DNA from: Pseudoduganella ginsengisoli
Lineage (GTDB): Bacteria; Pseudomonadota; Gammaproteobacteria; Burkholderiales; Burkholderiaceae_D
Length of the DNA stretch: 35,603 nt
NCBI RefSeq assembly: GCF_009720865.1
Contig: NZ_WNLA01000038.1
Location: 1-35,603 of the forward strand
Direction of reading: 5' to 3'
Below the pieces are notes generated by a model, which saw nothing but the letters and a program-made list of their open reading frames with translations, was not told where the DNA came from and made no database searches. Shown piece by piece: positions 15,834-23,209 of this stretch (the stretch's first letter is position 1; each line of letters begins with the position of its first letter). Position numbers and translations under genes: made by a program.

Positions 15834-18095
15834 TTACGCTTTCGTGGCAGCCGCCACGTCAAACGGCAGCTTGCGCAAGCGCTTGCCCGACAGTTTGGCG
15901 ATGGCATTGGCGAAGGCCGGCGCCAGCGGCGGCAAGCCAGGTTCCCCCATGCCGGTTGGCGGTTCCGTCGATGGCGCGATGTGCACGGTTACTTCCGGCA
16001 TGTCCGGCATGCGCGCCACCGTGTAGTCGCTGAAGTTTTGCTGGTCCACGACGCCATCGGTCAGCGTCACTGCAGCCCCCGGCAACGTCATACCCAATCC
16101 CATCAGCGCGGCGCCCTGTACTTGGGCCGCAATCGTCAGCGGATTGACGGCTGTATTGCAATGCACGCCCGCCGTCACGGTATGCAGCTTCGGCGTATTG
16201 CCCTTCATCGACGCCGTCACCACGTACGCCACCACGGTGTTGAACGATTCGTGCACCGCCACGCCCCACGCCTGCCCTTTCGGCAACGTCTTCTTGCCAT
16301 AGCCGGACTTTTCGACCGCCAGGTCCAGCGCCGCATGCACGCGGGCGTGCTTCGGATCGATGAGCTTTTTGCGGTAGGCGACCGGGTCCATCTTTGCCGC
16401 ATGCGCCGCTTCATCGATCAAGGTTTCCATGACAAACGCCGTATGCGTGGAACCGACGGAGCGCCACCACAGCACGGGCACATTGGCTTTGACGTTATGC
16501 ACGGTCAAATTCATCGGCACGTCATATGGTTCGCCCATGCCTTCCACCATCGTGGAATCGACGCCATTCTTCACCATGAATTGTTCGAACGGCGTGCCGA
16601 CGATAATCGGCTGGCCCACGATCGTGTGGTCCCACGCGATGATGTTGCCCTTGGCATCGAGGCCGATTTCCGCACGGTGCACGTGCGACGGACGGTAGTA
16701 GCCGCCCTTGATATCGTCTTCACGGCTCCAGATGACTTTCAGCGGACCGGATTTGCCGGCGGCCTTGTACGCTGCTGCCAGGTTTGCCGCTTCCACGATA
16801 TAGTCCGACGTCGGCACAGCGCGGCGGCCAAAGCCGCCACCAGCCATCATCGTATGCAACGTCACCTGTTCCGGCTTCATGCCGACCGTGCGCGCCACCG
16901 CCATCTGGTCAAAAGTCTGGAATTGCGAACCGGCCCACACTTCGCAGCTGTCCGCACGCAAATCAATCACGCAGTTCAGCGGTTCCATCGGTGCATGCGC
17001 CAGGTACGGGAATTCATACACGGCAGAGATTTTTTTCGCCGCCCCCTTCATCTTCGACATATCGGCAGTCTTCGCCGGCAAGCCTGCCTTTTGCGCCAGT
17101 GCGCGGAATTCCGCCATCTGCTTTTTGCTATCGACCTTGTCGGCGCCGGACGTATCCCACTGCACGCTGAGCGCATCGCGGCCTTGTTTGGCAGGCCAGT
17201 AGCCTGTACCGATCACCGCCACGCCACGGCCGCCACGGTCCGTCGCCACTTCCAGCACGTCGATCACGCCGGGAATGGCTTTGGCTTTCGACGCATCCAG
17301 CTTGGCGACTTTTGCGCCAAACACGGGCGGGCGCGCCACCACGGCCACTTTTGTATTGGCCGGCTTGAAATCCATGCCGAATTGCTGGGCGCCGGTGGAT
17401 TTGGCGCGCGCATCGAGGCGCGGCACGGGTTTGCCGATCAAGGTGAAGTCTTTCGGATCCTTGAGTTTGACGGTTTCCGGCATGGCCTGCTTCATGGCCG
17501 CATCGGCCATCTGGCCATACGACGCTTTCTGGCCGGCCGGTCCCGTCAGCATGCCTTTCGATGCTTTGACCTGGTCCGGGCTGACTTTCCACGCATCGGC
17601 CGCTGCGGCCACCAGCATGGCGCGGGCGCGGGCGCCGATTTCACGGTATTGCTGCCACGAGTTGCGCACCGTGTTCGAGCCACCCGTCATCTGGATGCCG
17701 AAGTTCGGGTCTTTGTACGCGTCGCCGGCCGGCGCCAGGTCGCTGCGCATTTGCGCCCAGTCCGCATCCAGTTCTTCCGCGATCAGGATAGGCAGCGCCG
17801 TTTGCACGCCCTGGCCGAATTCCAGCCGGTTCACTAGCACGGTAATGGTATTGTCGGGCGCAATGCGCAGGAAGGCGTTCGGTTGATAGACGGGCTTTGC
17901 AGGCTGCTGCGCCTGAGCGAAACGGCCGCCCGCGCTGACAAAGAAGCCCAGCACCAGGCCGGTGCCTGCCGCGGCTTTCATGAACGTGCGGCGCGACACG
18001 CCGCTGCCGCCCTGCGCCGCCATTGCTTCGGCTACCGGCGCCAGTACGCCGGTTTCACTGCCTGCCACTTCTTGATTGATCCATTCTTTACGCAT
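15834..18095 (-). CDS. iorB: Molybdenum hydroxylase large subunit (isoquinoline 1-oxidoreductase beta type)
   Basis: A 753-residue molybdopterin-binding subunit of the xanthine dehydrogenase superfamily. A Tat-type signal (SRRTFMKAAAGTGLVLGFFV) sits near residue 35, so the folded enzyme is probably exported to the periplasm. Cofactor and active-site segments include MMAGGGFGRRAVPTSDY, PVLWWRSVGSTHTAFV and the C-terminal GMGEPGLPPLAPAF with the expected catalytic Glu. Such enzymes hydroxylate N-heterocycles or oxidise aldehydes. The true substrate is unknown, so the symbol marks family only. The start at 18095 has GGGAGGAA upstream. It follows iorA by 23 bp. No FAD subunit is nearby, as in other two-subunit Ior enzymes, and no cytochrome c subunit is present to take electrons. 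Confidence 0.9.
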   Translation of the reverse strand: MRKEWINQEVAGSETGVLAPVAEAMAAQGGSGVSRRTFMKAAAGTGLVLGFFVSAGGRFAQAQQPAKPVYQPNAFLRIAPDNTITVLVNRLEFGQGVQTALPILIAEELDADWAQMRSDLAPAGDAYKDPNFGIQMTGGSNTVRNSWQQYREIGARARAMLVAAAADAWKVSPDQVKASKGMLTGPAGQKASYGQMADAAMKQAMPETVKLKDPKDFTLIGKPVPRLDARAKSTGAQQFGMDFKPANTKVAVVARPPVFGAKVAKLDASKAKAIPGVIDVLEVATDRGGRGVAVIGTGYWPAKQGRDALSVQWDTSGADKVDSKKQMAEFRALAQKAGLPAKTADMSKMKGAAKKISAVYEFPYLAHAPMEPLNCVIDLRADSCEVWAGSQFQTFDQMAVARTVGMKPEQVTLHTMMAGGGFGRRAVPTSDYIVEAANLAAAYKAAGKSGPLKVIWSREDDIKGGYYRPSHVHRAEIGLDAKGNIIAWDHTIVGQPIIVGTPFEQFMVKNGVDSTMVEGMGEPYDVPMNLTVHNVKANVPVLWWRSVGSTHTAFVMETLIDEAAHAAKMDPVAYRKKLIDPKHARVHAALDLAVEKSGYGKKTLPKGQAWGVAVHESFNTVVAYVVTASMKGNTPKLHTVTAGVHCNTAVNPLTIAAQVQGAALMGLGMTLPGAAVTLTDGVVDQQNFSDYTVARMPDMPEVTVHIAPSTEPPTGMGEPGLPPLAPAFANAIAKLSGKRLRKLPFDVAAATKA

Positions 18096-18118
18096 GGTAT
18101 TCCTCCCGTGGTGGCAAT

Positions 18119-18580
18119 TCAGGCGATGGTTTTAGCGGCGTCCTTGATGGCGGCGCGGATGCGCTGGTACGTGCCGCATCGGCAAATATTGCCGCTCATG
18201 GCGTTGTCGATGTCGGCGTCCGTCGGTTTTTTATTCGTGCGCAGCAGCGCCGTGGCGCTCATCACCTGGCCGCTCTGGCAATAGCCGCATTGCGGCACAT
18301 CGTGCTTGACCCACGCATCCTGTACCGCCTTGCCGATACGGTCCGCTTCCATCGCTTCGATGGTGGTGATTTTCTGGCCAGGCTGGATGGAGGAAATCGG
18401 CGTGATGCAGGAACGGATCGGCGCGCCGTCCAGGTGCACGGTGCACGCGCCGCACAAGGCAGCGCCGCAGCCGAATTTCGTGCCGGTCATATTCAGGTTG
18501 TCACGCAGCGCCCACAGGATAGGCGTGGATGGATCGGCATCCACCTGCATGTCGCGTCCATTGATATTCAAGGTGATCAT
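18119..18580 (-). CDS. iorA: (2Fe-2S) subunit of molybdenum hydroxylase (isoquinoline 1-oxidoreductase alpha type)
   Basis: A 153-residue iron-sulfur protein with two [2Fe-2S] clusters. The plant-ferredoxin-like domain has FGCGAALCGACTVHLDG and a later Cys in IRSC. The C-terminal helical domain has CGYCQSGQVMSATALL and CRCGTYQRIR. It passes electrons from the molybdenum centre of IorB to an external acceptor. It has no signal of its own, so it would be co-exported by the Tat signal on IorB. It is the first gene of the - strand run iorA-iorB-mocA-like-M61-diguanylate cyclase. Three 11-bp repeats lie just upstream at 18608-18640 and may bear on its control. Confidence 0.93.
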   Translation of the reverse strand: MITLNINGRDMQVDADPSTPILWALRDNLNMTGTKFGCGAALCGACTVHLDGAPIRSCITPISSIQPGQKITTIEAMEADRIGKAVQDAWVKHDVPQCGYCQSGQVMSATALLRTNKKPTDADIDNAMSGNICRCGTYQRIRAAIKDAAKTIA

Positions 18581-18607
18581 CGGCTCACTCCCTCGTTAGG
18601 AATCAAT

Positions 18608-18640
18608 ACGAACTCGTTACGAACTCGTTACGAACTCAAT
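18608..18640. repeat. Three tandem 11-bp repeats upstream of iorA
   Basis: ACGAACTCGTT occurs at 18608-18618 and 18619-18629, followed by ACGAACTCAAT at 18630-18640. A period of 11 bases is about one DNA turn, so a regulator could bind on one face. The block lies 28-60 bp upstream of the iorA start, where a promoter or operator is expected. It has no coding explanation. Confidence 0.75.
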
Positions 18641-18657
18641 ACGCACAAATAGAACTT

Positions 18658-18675
18658 GGGCCGCATTTGCGGCCC
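18658..18675 (-). terminator. Possible dsbC terminator
   Basis: GGGCCGC-ATTT-GCGGCCC is a perfect 7-bp stem with a four-base loop, 22 bases past the dsbC stop on the - strand. It is followed there by AAGTTCTATTTG, which is only weakly T-rich, so termination efficiency is uncertain. Confidence 0.5.
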
Positions 18676-18697
18676 CCGGATAACACTGAACTACGGC

Positions 18698-19420
18698 TTA
18701 CTGCTTTACTGTCGCCAGTTTGGCTTCCAGCGCTTTCAGGTCGATGGCGCCGGGCACTCGGCTGCCATCGGCAAAGAAGATATTCGGCGTACCGTTGATG
18801 CGCAGTTTCTGGCCCAGCGCCAGCACTTCATCGTTCGGCGTGCTGCAGCCGGCCGGCGCCACGGGTGCAACCTTGCCGGACACCATCCAGTCATCCCACG
18901 CCTTGTTGCGGTCCGATGCGCACCAGATGTTTTTCGACTTGGTGAACGAATCCGGCGACAGGATGTTGTACATGAACGTGTAGATCGTGATGTTGTCCAC
19001 GTCCTTCAGCGTATTCTGGCGGAAGCGCTTGCAATAGCCGCAATTCGGATCTTCGAAAATCGCGATCACGCGCTTGCCGTTGCCCTTGACGGTCTTCAGC
19101 GCCATTTCCAGCGGCAGGTCGGAGAACTTGATCTTGTTGAGTTCATCGACGCGTTCCTGCGTCACGTTAGTCTGGGTTTTCAGATTGATAATCTGGCCCA
19201 TGAACAGATACGTACCGGTTTTGTCCGTGTAGTGCACATCGCCGCCAATGCGGATTTCATACAGGCCGGCGTACGGCGTTTCCTTGACGCCTTCGACTTT
19301 GGCGCCATTTAAGCGCGGCTCGATGTTTTTCTTGATCGTGGCTTCGACAGACGTTTCGGCGCCAACACAGGCCGCCATCAGGGCCGATGCGACTAATACT
19401 GCAGTCTTACTGAGTTTCAT
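18698..19420 (-). CDS. dsbC: Periplasmic disulfide isomerase, DsbC family
   Basis: A 240-residue thioredoxin-fold protein with an N-terminal signal peptide (MKLSKTAVLVASALMAACVGA). It has the active-site motif CGYC in IFEDPNCGYCKRFR and the cis-Pro loop NGTPNIFFADG. It should isomerise wrong disulfides in the periplasm, kept reduced by a DsbD-like protein. The N-terminal ~70 residues match the DsbC/DsbG dimerisation domain in size. Its ATG overlaps the TGA of the UbiH-family gene (ATGA), and AGGAAAG sits just upstream inside that gene. DsbG is an alternative name, but CGYC favours DsbC. Confidence 0.92.
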   Translation of the reverse strand: MKLSKTAVLVASALMAACVGAETSVEATIKKNIEPRLNGAKVEGVKETPYAGLYEIRIGGDVHYTDKTGTYLFMGQIINLKTQTNVTQERVDELNKIKFSDLPLEMALKTVKGNGKRVIAIFEDPNCGYCKRFRQNTLKDVDNITIYTFMYNILSPDSFTKSKNIWCASDRNKAWDDWMVSGKVAPVAPAGCSTPNDEVLALGQKLRINGTPNIFFADGSRVPGAIDLKALEAKLATVKQ

Positions 19421-20634
19421 GGATTCTTTCCTAGGGCATGGGAAATCAGCCGGCGCTTTAATACCGGCAATTTGTCCAACAAGTTTAATCCTAAATTACG
19501 CACTACGCGCACCGGCTCGAAGCCGATACCGAACAGGCGCTCCAGTCCATCGGTCGCCAGTTGCATTAACAGCACATCTTCCTTGCGCGCGCGCGCATAG
19601 CGGGCCAGCACGCGCTCATCGCCTATGCCCCGGTGCGATTCGCGTTCGGAGATGATGCGCACCAGGTCAGCCACGTCGCCAAAGCCCAGGTTCATGCCAT
19701 GGCCTGCCAGCGGGTGCACGACGTGCGCCGCATCGCCCACCAGCGCCACGCGGCTGGCCACCATCGAATGGGGCCGCATCAGGCGCAACGGGAAAGCGCG
19801 CACCAGTTCCGGCTGTACCGGTGTCAATTTTCCCAGCTTGTCGTGCGCATATTGCGACAGGCGCTCCGCCAGCACGGCGGCTGGTTTATCGGCCAGCGAT
19901 GCGGCCAGCGCTTCCGGCGCCGACCACACCAGCGACACCATATCGCCCGGCAACGGCAACAGCGCCACGATGCCCTCTTCGCCCGTGAACCACTGGTGGG
20001 CCACGCCGTGGTGCGGGCGCTCGCAGTGGAAGTTCGTGACGATGGCGCGCTGGCCATACGAGCGGTAATCCATACCGATGTCGCACTGGCCGCGCACCCA
20101 CGATTCCGCGCCGTCGGCGCCAATCACGAGGTCCGACTCGATGGCCGTGCCGTCGGCCAGCTTCACTGCGGCGCAGTCAACGCCGCACTGCAGTTCAACG
20201 ACTTTGCCGGACACCATCGTGACATTACTGGCAAAACGCAGCGCCGCATCGAGCGCCTGGTTCAAATTCGAATCTTCAACAATCCACGCCAGCGTGCCCG
20301 CATGCGCGCCATAGGCATCGAAATTCAAGCCGCCGGCCTGCACGCCGTCGCCGTACACCTGCATGGCGTCGACCGGCGCGACGCGGGCTGCATCGAGCGC
20401 CCCCCACACTTTCAGAGAGGACAACAGGTTGTATGCCGTGTGGTTGAGCGCATAGACGCGCACATCCCAGCTGCTGCTCGCGGCCAGTGGTTGCGTTGGC
20501 GCCGGAGGGCTGAGCAGCGTAACGCTCTGCCCGGACTGTGCGAATCCGAGCGCCGCCGCCTTGGCGACTGCGCCATTGCCGACTATGCAAATGCCGCTGC
20601 GCTGGCGCCGGGTGGTGGTGGTGGGATTATTCAT
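19417..20634 (-). CDS. UbiH/UbiF-family FAD-dependent hydroxylase
   Basis: A 405-residue flavoprotein monooxygenase of the UbiH/COQ6 group, probably acting on a ring carbon of a ubiquinone precursor at the membrane. The FAD-binding GxGxxG appears as IVGNGAVAKAAALGFAQSG. The DG segment is VIGADGAESWVRGQ, and the second FAD motif is LVGDAAHVVHPLAGHGMNLGFGD. I choose the ATG at 20634 (MNNPTTTTRRQRSG). An ATG three codons earlier (20643) is equally possible, and the frame continues upstream without resemblance to the family. It is the first gene of a coupled pair with dsbC. Which ring position it hydroxylates cannot be told. Confidence 0.88.
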   Translation of the reverse strand: MNNPTTTTRRQRSGICIVGNGAVAKAAALGFAQSGQSVTLLSPPAPTQPLAASSSWDVRVYALNHTAYNLLSSLKVWGALDAARVAPVDAMQVYGDGVQAGGLNFDAYGAHAGTLAWIVEDSNLNQALDAALRFASNVTMVSGKVVELQCGVDCAAVKLADGTAIESDLVIGADGAESWVRGQCDIGMDYRSYGQRAIVTNFHCERPHHGVAHQWFTGEEGIVALLPLPGDMVSLVWSAPEALAASLADKPAAVLAERLSQYAHDKLGKLTPVQPELVRAFPLRLMRPHSMVASRVALVGDAAHVVHPLAGHGMNLGFGDVADLVRIISERESHRGIGDERVLARYARARKEDVLLMQLATDGLERLFGIGFEPVRVVRNLGLNLLDKLPVLKRRLISHALGKNP

Positions 20635-20725
20635 GCCCCGCATTATATAGGGGCCTACCCTGTGCGCGGGCAGAGGGCCTGCACGGCGGTCGGGATTGTT
20701 AAATTTAAAATTTTCTACAATCACC

Positions 20726-20753
20726 TTGCAATCTGCCAAAGACCCGCTATAAT
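20726..20753 (+). promoter_or_regulatory. Promoter of the first tRNA-Phe
   Basis: TTGCAA (20726-20731) and a perfect TATAAT (20748-20753) are separated by 16 bp. The -10 element ends 11 bases before the mature tRNA 5' end. Upstream is A/T-rich (AAATTTAAAATTTTC), like an UP element. Confidence 0.82.
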
Positions 20754-20764
20754 AGCTGGCTCTT

Positions 20765-20840
<76 letters not shown>

Positions 20841-20856
20841 AGAATACTTAGCGAAG

Positions 20857-20884
20857 ACGCCAACCCATCCAGGTTGGCGTTTTT
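20857..20884 (+). terminator. Terminator of tRNA-Phe copy 1
   Basis: ACGCCAACC (20857-20865), loop CATCCA, GGTTGGCGT (20872-20880), followed by TTTTGTTTG. This is a perfect 9-bp stem with a T-run, 16 bases after the tRNA CCA. Confidence 0.92.
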
Positions 20885-20945
20885 GTTTGTGCGGCGTGAA
20901 GTCCTCGTACCGGGGCATTCCCGTTCCGGCCCAGTAGTTCGACTG

Positions 20946-20962
20946 CTGACAGAATCTGTCAG
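20946..20962. promoter_or_regulatory. Inverted repeat upstream of the VOC-EVE pair
   Basis: CTGACAG-AAT-CTGTCAG is a perfect 7-bp inverted repeat about 90 bp before the VOC gene start, in the 208-bp stretch after tRNA-Phe copy 1. That stretch otherwise holds only the tRNA terminator and no gene. It could be an operator; no regulator gene adjoins it. Confidence 0.4.
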
Positions 20963-21048
20963 TTCAGCCGAATACGATAGGAAACATGGATTGGCCACTG
21001 CCCAACCGGCAGCCGATCCGTGACTAACCTTTACCTATCGGAGACTTC

Positions 21049-21420
21049 ATGCAACATCCCAATTTCCTGCTCCTCTATGTCGGCAGCCCGACCGCCAGCG
21101 CTGCATTCTATGCAGACCTCCTGGGAACCCAGCCGGTCGAGGCATCCCCCACATTTGCCATGTTCGCCTTGGAAAACGGCATGATGCTCGGTCTCTGGGC
21201 TCAGGATACCGTCGCCCCGAAGGCGGCAGGTGGCGCGGGAGGCGGCGAACTGGCCTTCGCGGTGGAAAGCGACGCCACCGTGAACGAACGCCACCTCCAT
21301 TGGATAGGCAAAGGCATCGTCATTGCCCAGGCTCCAACACGGATGGATTTCGGCTACACCTTCGTCGGCCTCGATCCGGATGGCCATCGGCTGCGCGTAT
21401 TCGCCCCGAACCAGCCATGA
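21049..21420 (+). CDS. VOC-fold (glyoxalase/bleomycin-resistance type) protein
   Basis: A 123-residue single VOC-module protein made of two beta-alpha-beta-beta-beta units, starting MQHPNFLLLYVGSPTASAAF with the usual FYADLLGTQPVE. The C-terminal strand is FVGLDPDGHRLRVFAP, the typical final motif. VOC proteins include glyoxalase I, dioxygenases and drug-binding resistance proteins; none of these can be chosen here. The ATG at 21049 has GGAG eight bases upstream. Its TGA overlaps the ATG of the EVE gene (ATGA), so the two are coupled. It lies between an intact tRNA-Phe and a deleted tRNA-Phe relic, which suggests a recently inserted cassette. Confidence 0.87.
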   Translation: MQHPNFLLLYVGSPTASAAFYADLLGTQPVEASPTFAMFALENGMMLGLWAQDTVAPKAAGGAGGGELAFAVESDATVNERHLHWIGKGIVIAQAPTRMDFGYTFVGLDPDGHRLRVFAPNQP

Positions 21421-21836
21421 ACCGGAACTGGATCGCGGTAGCGTCAGCGCAGCATGTCCGCTTGGGCAGAGCCATGGGTTTCATGCAGGTCTGCCACGGC
21501 AAGGAACCGCCACTGAGGCGCATCCGCCCGGGCGACATGGTGGTGTACTATTCGCCGACGGAGCGCTTGGGAGAGCGTCGCCCTCTTAAGTCCTTCACAG
21601 CCATGGGGAAGGTACTGGCCGGCGAGCCCTACCAAGTGGATATGGGCGACGGATTCTGTCCCTTCCGGCGGGACGTACGATGGCTTGAAGCGAACGAGAC
21701 CTCGATCGTCCCGCTACTCTCCCGGTTAGAATTTTCCGCAGGGCGGAAGAACTGGGGGTATCAACTGCGTTTTGGGCTGTTTGAAATCTCTGACCATGAT
21801 TTCGACCTCATCGAGGCAGCAATGGAAGCTGGGTAA
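21417..21836 (+). CDS. EVE domain protein (UPF0310 type)
   Basis: A 139-residue single EVE-domain protein. It begins NWIAVASAQHVRLGRAMGF, with GFMQVCHGKEPPLRRIRPGD and MVVYYSPTERLG, all typical of the UPF0310 branch. EVE/PUA-like domains bind modified bases in DNA or RNA; stand-alone members have no settled function, and the fold also occurs in restriction and toxin-antitoxin contexts. I start at the ATG overlapping the VOC stop at 21417, because the N-terminus then matches the domain. The frame is open further upstream but within the VOC gene. It ends nine bases before the tRNA-Phe relic. Confidence 0.85.
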   Translation: MNRNWIAVASAQHVRLGRAMGFMQVCHGKEPPLRRIRPGDMVVYYSPTERLGERRPLKSFTAMGKVLAGEPYQVDMGDGFCPFRRDVRWLEANETSIVPLLSRLEFSAGRKNWGYQLRFGLFEISDHDFDLIEAAMEAG

Positions 21837-21844
21837 CTGCCTCT

Positions 21845-21892
21845 GGCCTGAAAATCCTTGTGTCGGTGGTAAGATTCCGCCCCTGGCCACCA
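21845..21892 (+). pseudogene. tRNA-Phe relic with internal 28-nt deletion
   Basis: GGCCTG (the first six bases of tRNA-Phe) is joined directly to AAAATCCTTGTGTCGGTGG and the rest of the molecule through CCACCA. Relative to the 76-nt copies, exactly 28 nt are missing (D arm and the 5' half of the anticodon arm). The deletion falls between two CTG triplets, one of which is lost. The T loop has TAAGATT for TTCGATT, and the acceptor 3' strand is CCTGGCC for CCGGGCC. It cannot fold as a tRNA. Flanks resemble the real copies (CTCT before, AAGAA after). Confidence 0.9.
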
Positions 21893-21900
21893 AGAATTCG

Positions 21901-21926
21901 TCAACGCCACCTTCGGGTGGCGTTGA
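21901..21926 (+). terminator. Hairpin after the tRNA-Phe relic
   Basis: TCAACGCCACC-TTCG-GGTGGCGTTGA is a perfect 11-bp stem with a stable C(TTCG)G tetraloop, followed by TGCTTTCTGG. It holds the position of the terminators of the two intact tRNA copies and shares their ACGCC...GGCGT core. It probably ends VOC-EVE transcription. Confidence 0.75.
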
Positions 21927-21979
21927 TGCTTTCTGGCAGAATTTAAACAGTCCGTACACCGGTTGAACACGAGGATTCG

Positions 21980-22432
21980 ATGCCCCAAAGCCCCCTGCTG
22001 CTGCGGCGTTTATTGCGCGCGAAGGACAGAATGGATGGCGCCCCCCATGAAGAGTGGCCCATAGCGCGCCTGGCGGAAGTCAGCGTAGTCTCCGAAGCTT
22101 ACTTTGCGCGCGAATTCAAAAAAGCATTCGGCTTGCCCCCTCACCGTTACCTGCTGACCCGCCGTATCGAGCGCGCCACCGCACTGCTGCGCGACACGGA
22201 TTTGCCGATCATCGACATCGCGCTGCAAACCGGCTGGACCAGCGTTGGCACCTTTGGCCGCATTTTCCGCGACATCACGGGCGCCAGCCCCGGCGAGTTG
22301 CGGACACACGAACGCTCGTTGCCGCAGACCCAGGCGCACATTCCCGAGTGCGTCACGCGCAGCGCACAGCGGCCAGACCTCAACACCGCAGTTTTGGAGA
22401 AGCGGCGCAACAAAGCCGCTGGCAAACTGTAG
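21980..22432 (+). CDS. AraC-type DNA-binding protein lacking a sensor domain
   Basis: A 150-residue protein made almost entirely of the AraC/XylS double helix-turn-helix. Helix-turn-helix 1 covers ARLAEVSVVSEAYFAREFKK, with FGLPPHRYLLTRRIERA as the linker helix. Helix-turn-helix 2 covers IIDIALQTGWTSVGTFGRIF, ending in TGASPGELR. There is no N-terminal effector domain. The last ~45 residues are polar and unrecognised. GAGG five bases before the ATG supports the start. It lies 20 bp before a VOC gene and a two-helix membrane protein gene, forming a compact operon that it may regulate. Confidence 0.9.
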   Translation: MPQSPLLLRRLLRAKDRMDGAPHEEWPIARLAEVSVVSEAYFAREFKKAFGLPPHRYLLTRRIERATALLRDTDLPIIDIALQTGWTSVGTFGRIFRDITGASPGELRTHERSLPQTQAHIPECVTRSAQRPDLNTAVLEKRRNKAAGKL

Positions 22433-22452
22433 CCTCAATCCAAGGAGGCGAT

Positions 22453-22875
22453 ATGACTCAAAGTATCAATGTGGCTGGTATCTACGTGCGCGACCAGGAC
22501 GAAGCGCTGGCGTTCTATGTCGGCAAGCTGGGATTTCTCGTTCATACCGACGTTCAAAACGGCAACTACCGGTGGCTGACGGTACAACATCCCGACCAGC
22601 CGTCGTTCCAGCTGGGCCTGTTCAAACCCGGGCCACCGGTGCACGACGCCGCCACCGCGCAGACCCTCAATGAAATGGTGGCGAAAGGCGCCATGCCGCC
22701 CCTGGTCCTCACCGTGGACAACTGCCGTGCAGCATATGACCGCCTGCTGGCCAGAGGCGTGGAATTCACGCAGCCGCCGATGGACCGCTACGGCAAGGTC
22801 GATGCGGGCTTCCGTGATCCGTCCGGCAACGGCTGGAAAATGATTGAGGCGTCAGCGAAGCGGGAGGCGCAATGA
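22453..22875 (+). CDS. VOC-fold glyoxalase-like protein
   Basis: A 140-residue VOC protein opening with MTQSINVAGIYVRDQDEALA and FYVGKLGFLVHTDV. It ends DAGFRDPSGNGWKMIEA, the C-terminal metal-binding Glu strand common in this superfamily. It is a different subtype from the VOC protein at 21049. AAGGAGG lies five bases before the ATG, a near-perfect ribosome-binding site, which decides the start over the upstream open frame. Its TGA overlaps the next ATG (ATGA). AraC plus VOC partners often concern small electrophiles or antibiotics, but the substrate is unknown. Confidence 0.88.
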   Translation: MTQSINVAGIYVRDQDEALAFYVGKLGFLVHTDVQNGNYRWLTVQHPDQPSFQLGLFKPGPPVHDAATAQTLNEMVAKGAMPPLVLTVDNCRAAYDRLLARGVEFTQPPMDRYGKVDAGFRDPSGNGWKMIEASAKREAQ

Positions 22876-23108
22876 ACCGGCCTGACTGGATACGGCAAAG
22901 CCACCGCTGGCTGTCCATCGTCTTCACGCTGACGGTGGTGGCGAACTTCGCGGCACGCGCCATGCATGGGGGCGAGCCATCGCCGTGGATTACGTATGCG
23001 CCGCTGCCGCCGCTGTTCCTGATGCTGCTGTCGGGGCTTTGGCTGTTCGTGCAGCCGTACATGCGCAAATGGCGCGGCGGCGAGCATCACCGAGGCGTGC
23101 AAGTGTAA
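22872..23108 (+). CDS. Two-helix small membrane protein
   Basis: A 78-residue protein with two hydrophobic segments (WLSIVFTLTVVANFAARA and PPLFLMLLSGLWLFVQPY) and a basic C-terminal tail. The opening MNRPDWIRQSHRWLS is also basic, so both ends should be cytoplasmic. I recognise no named domain. Such proteins accompany AraC-VOC pairs in related genomes as far as I recall. It is coupled to the VOC gene by an ATGA overlap and is the last gene of the AraC-VOC operon. It ends about 100 bp before the convergent ABC transporter gene. Confidence 0.78.
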   Translation: MNRPDWIRQSHRWLSIVFTLTVVANFAARAMHGGEPSPWITYAPLPPLFLMLLSGLWLFVQPYMRKWRGGEHHRGVQV

Positions 23109-23209
23109 GACAGAGCAGTATGTGCCGCGGATTTCCGGTTTTACTAATTTGCGCTATCCACTAATAACGGCTGCTTTCCCGCCCTGTCCCGGTCTGCTGG
23201 CGTCGATGC

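Noticed and set aside
15816..17837. A 673-codon open frame on the + strand
   Set aside because: It is antisense to iorB, which has a Tat signal and active-site motifs. The translation is His/Arg-rich and featureless.
20996..21034. A tiny frame starting ATGGATTGGCC before the VOC gene
   Set aside because: Thirteen codons without regulatory codon bias or ribosome-binding site. Nothing supports a leader peptide.
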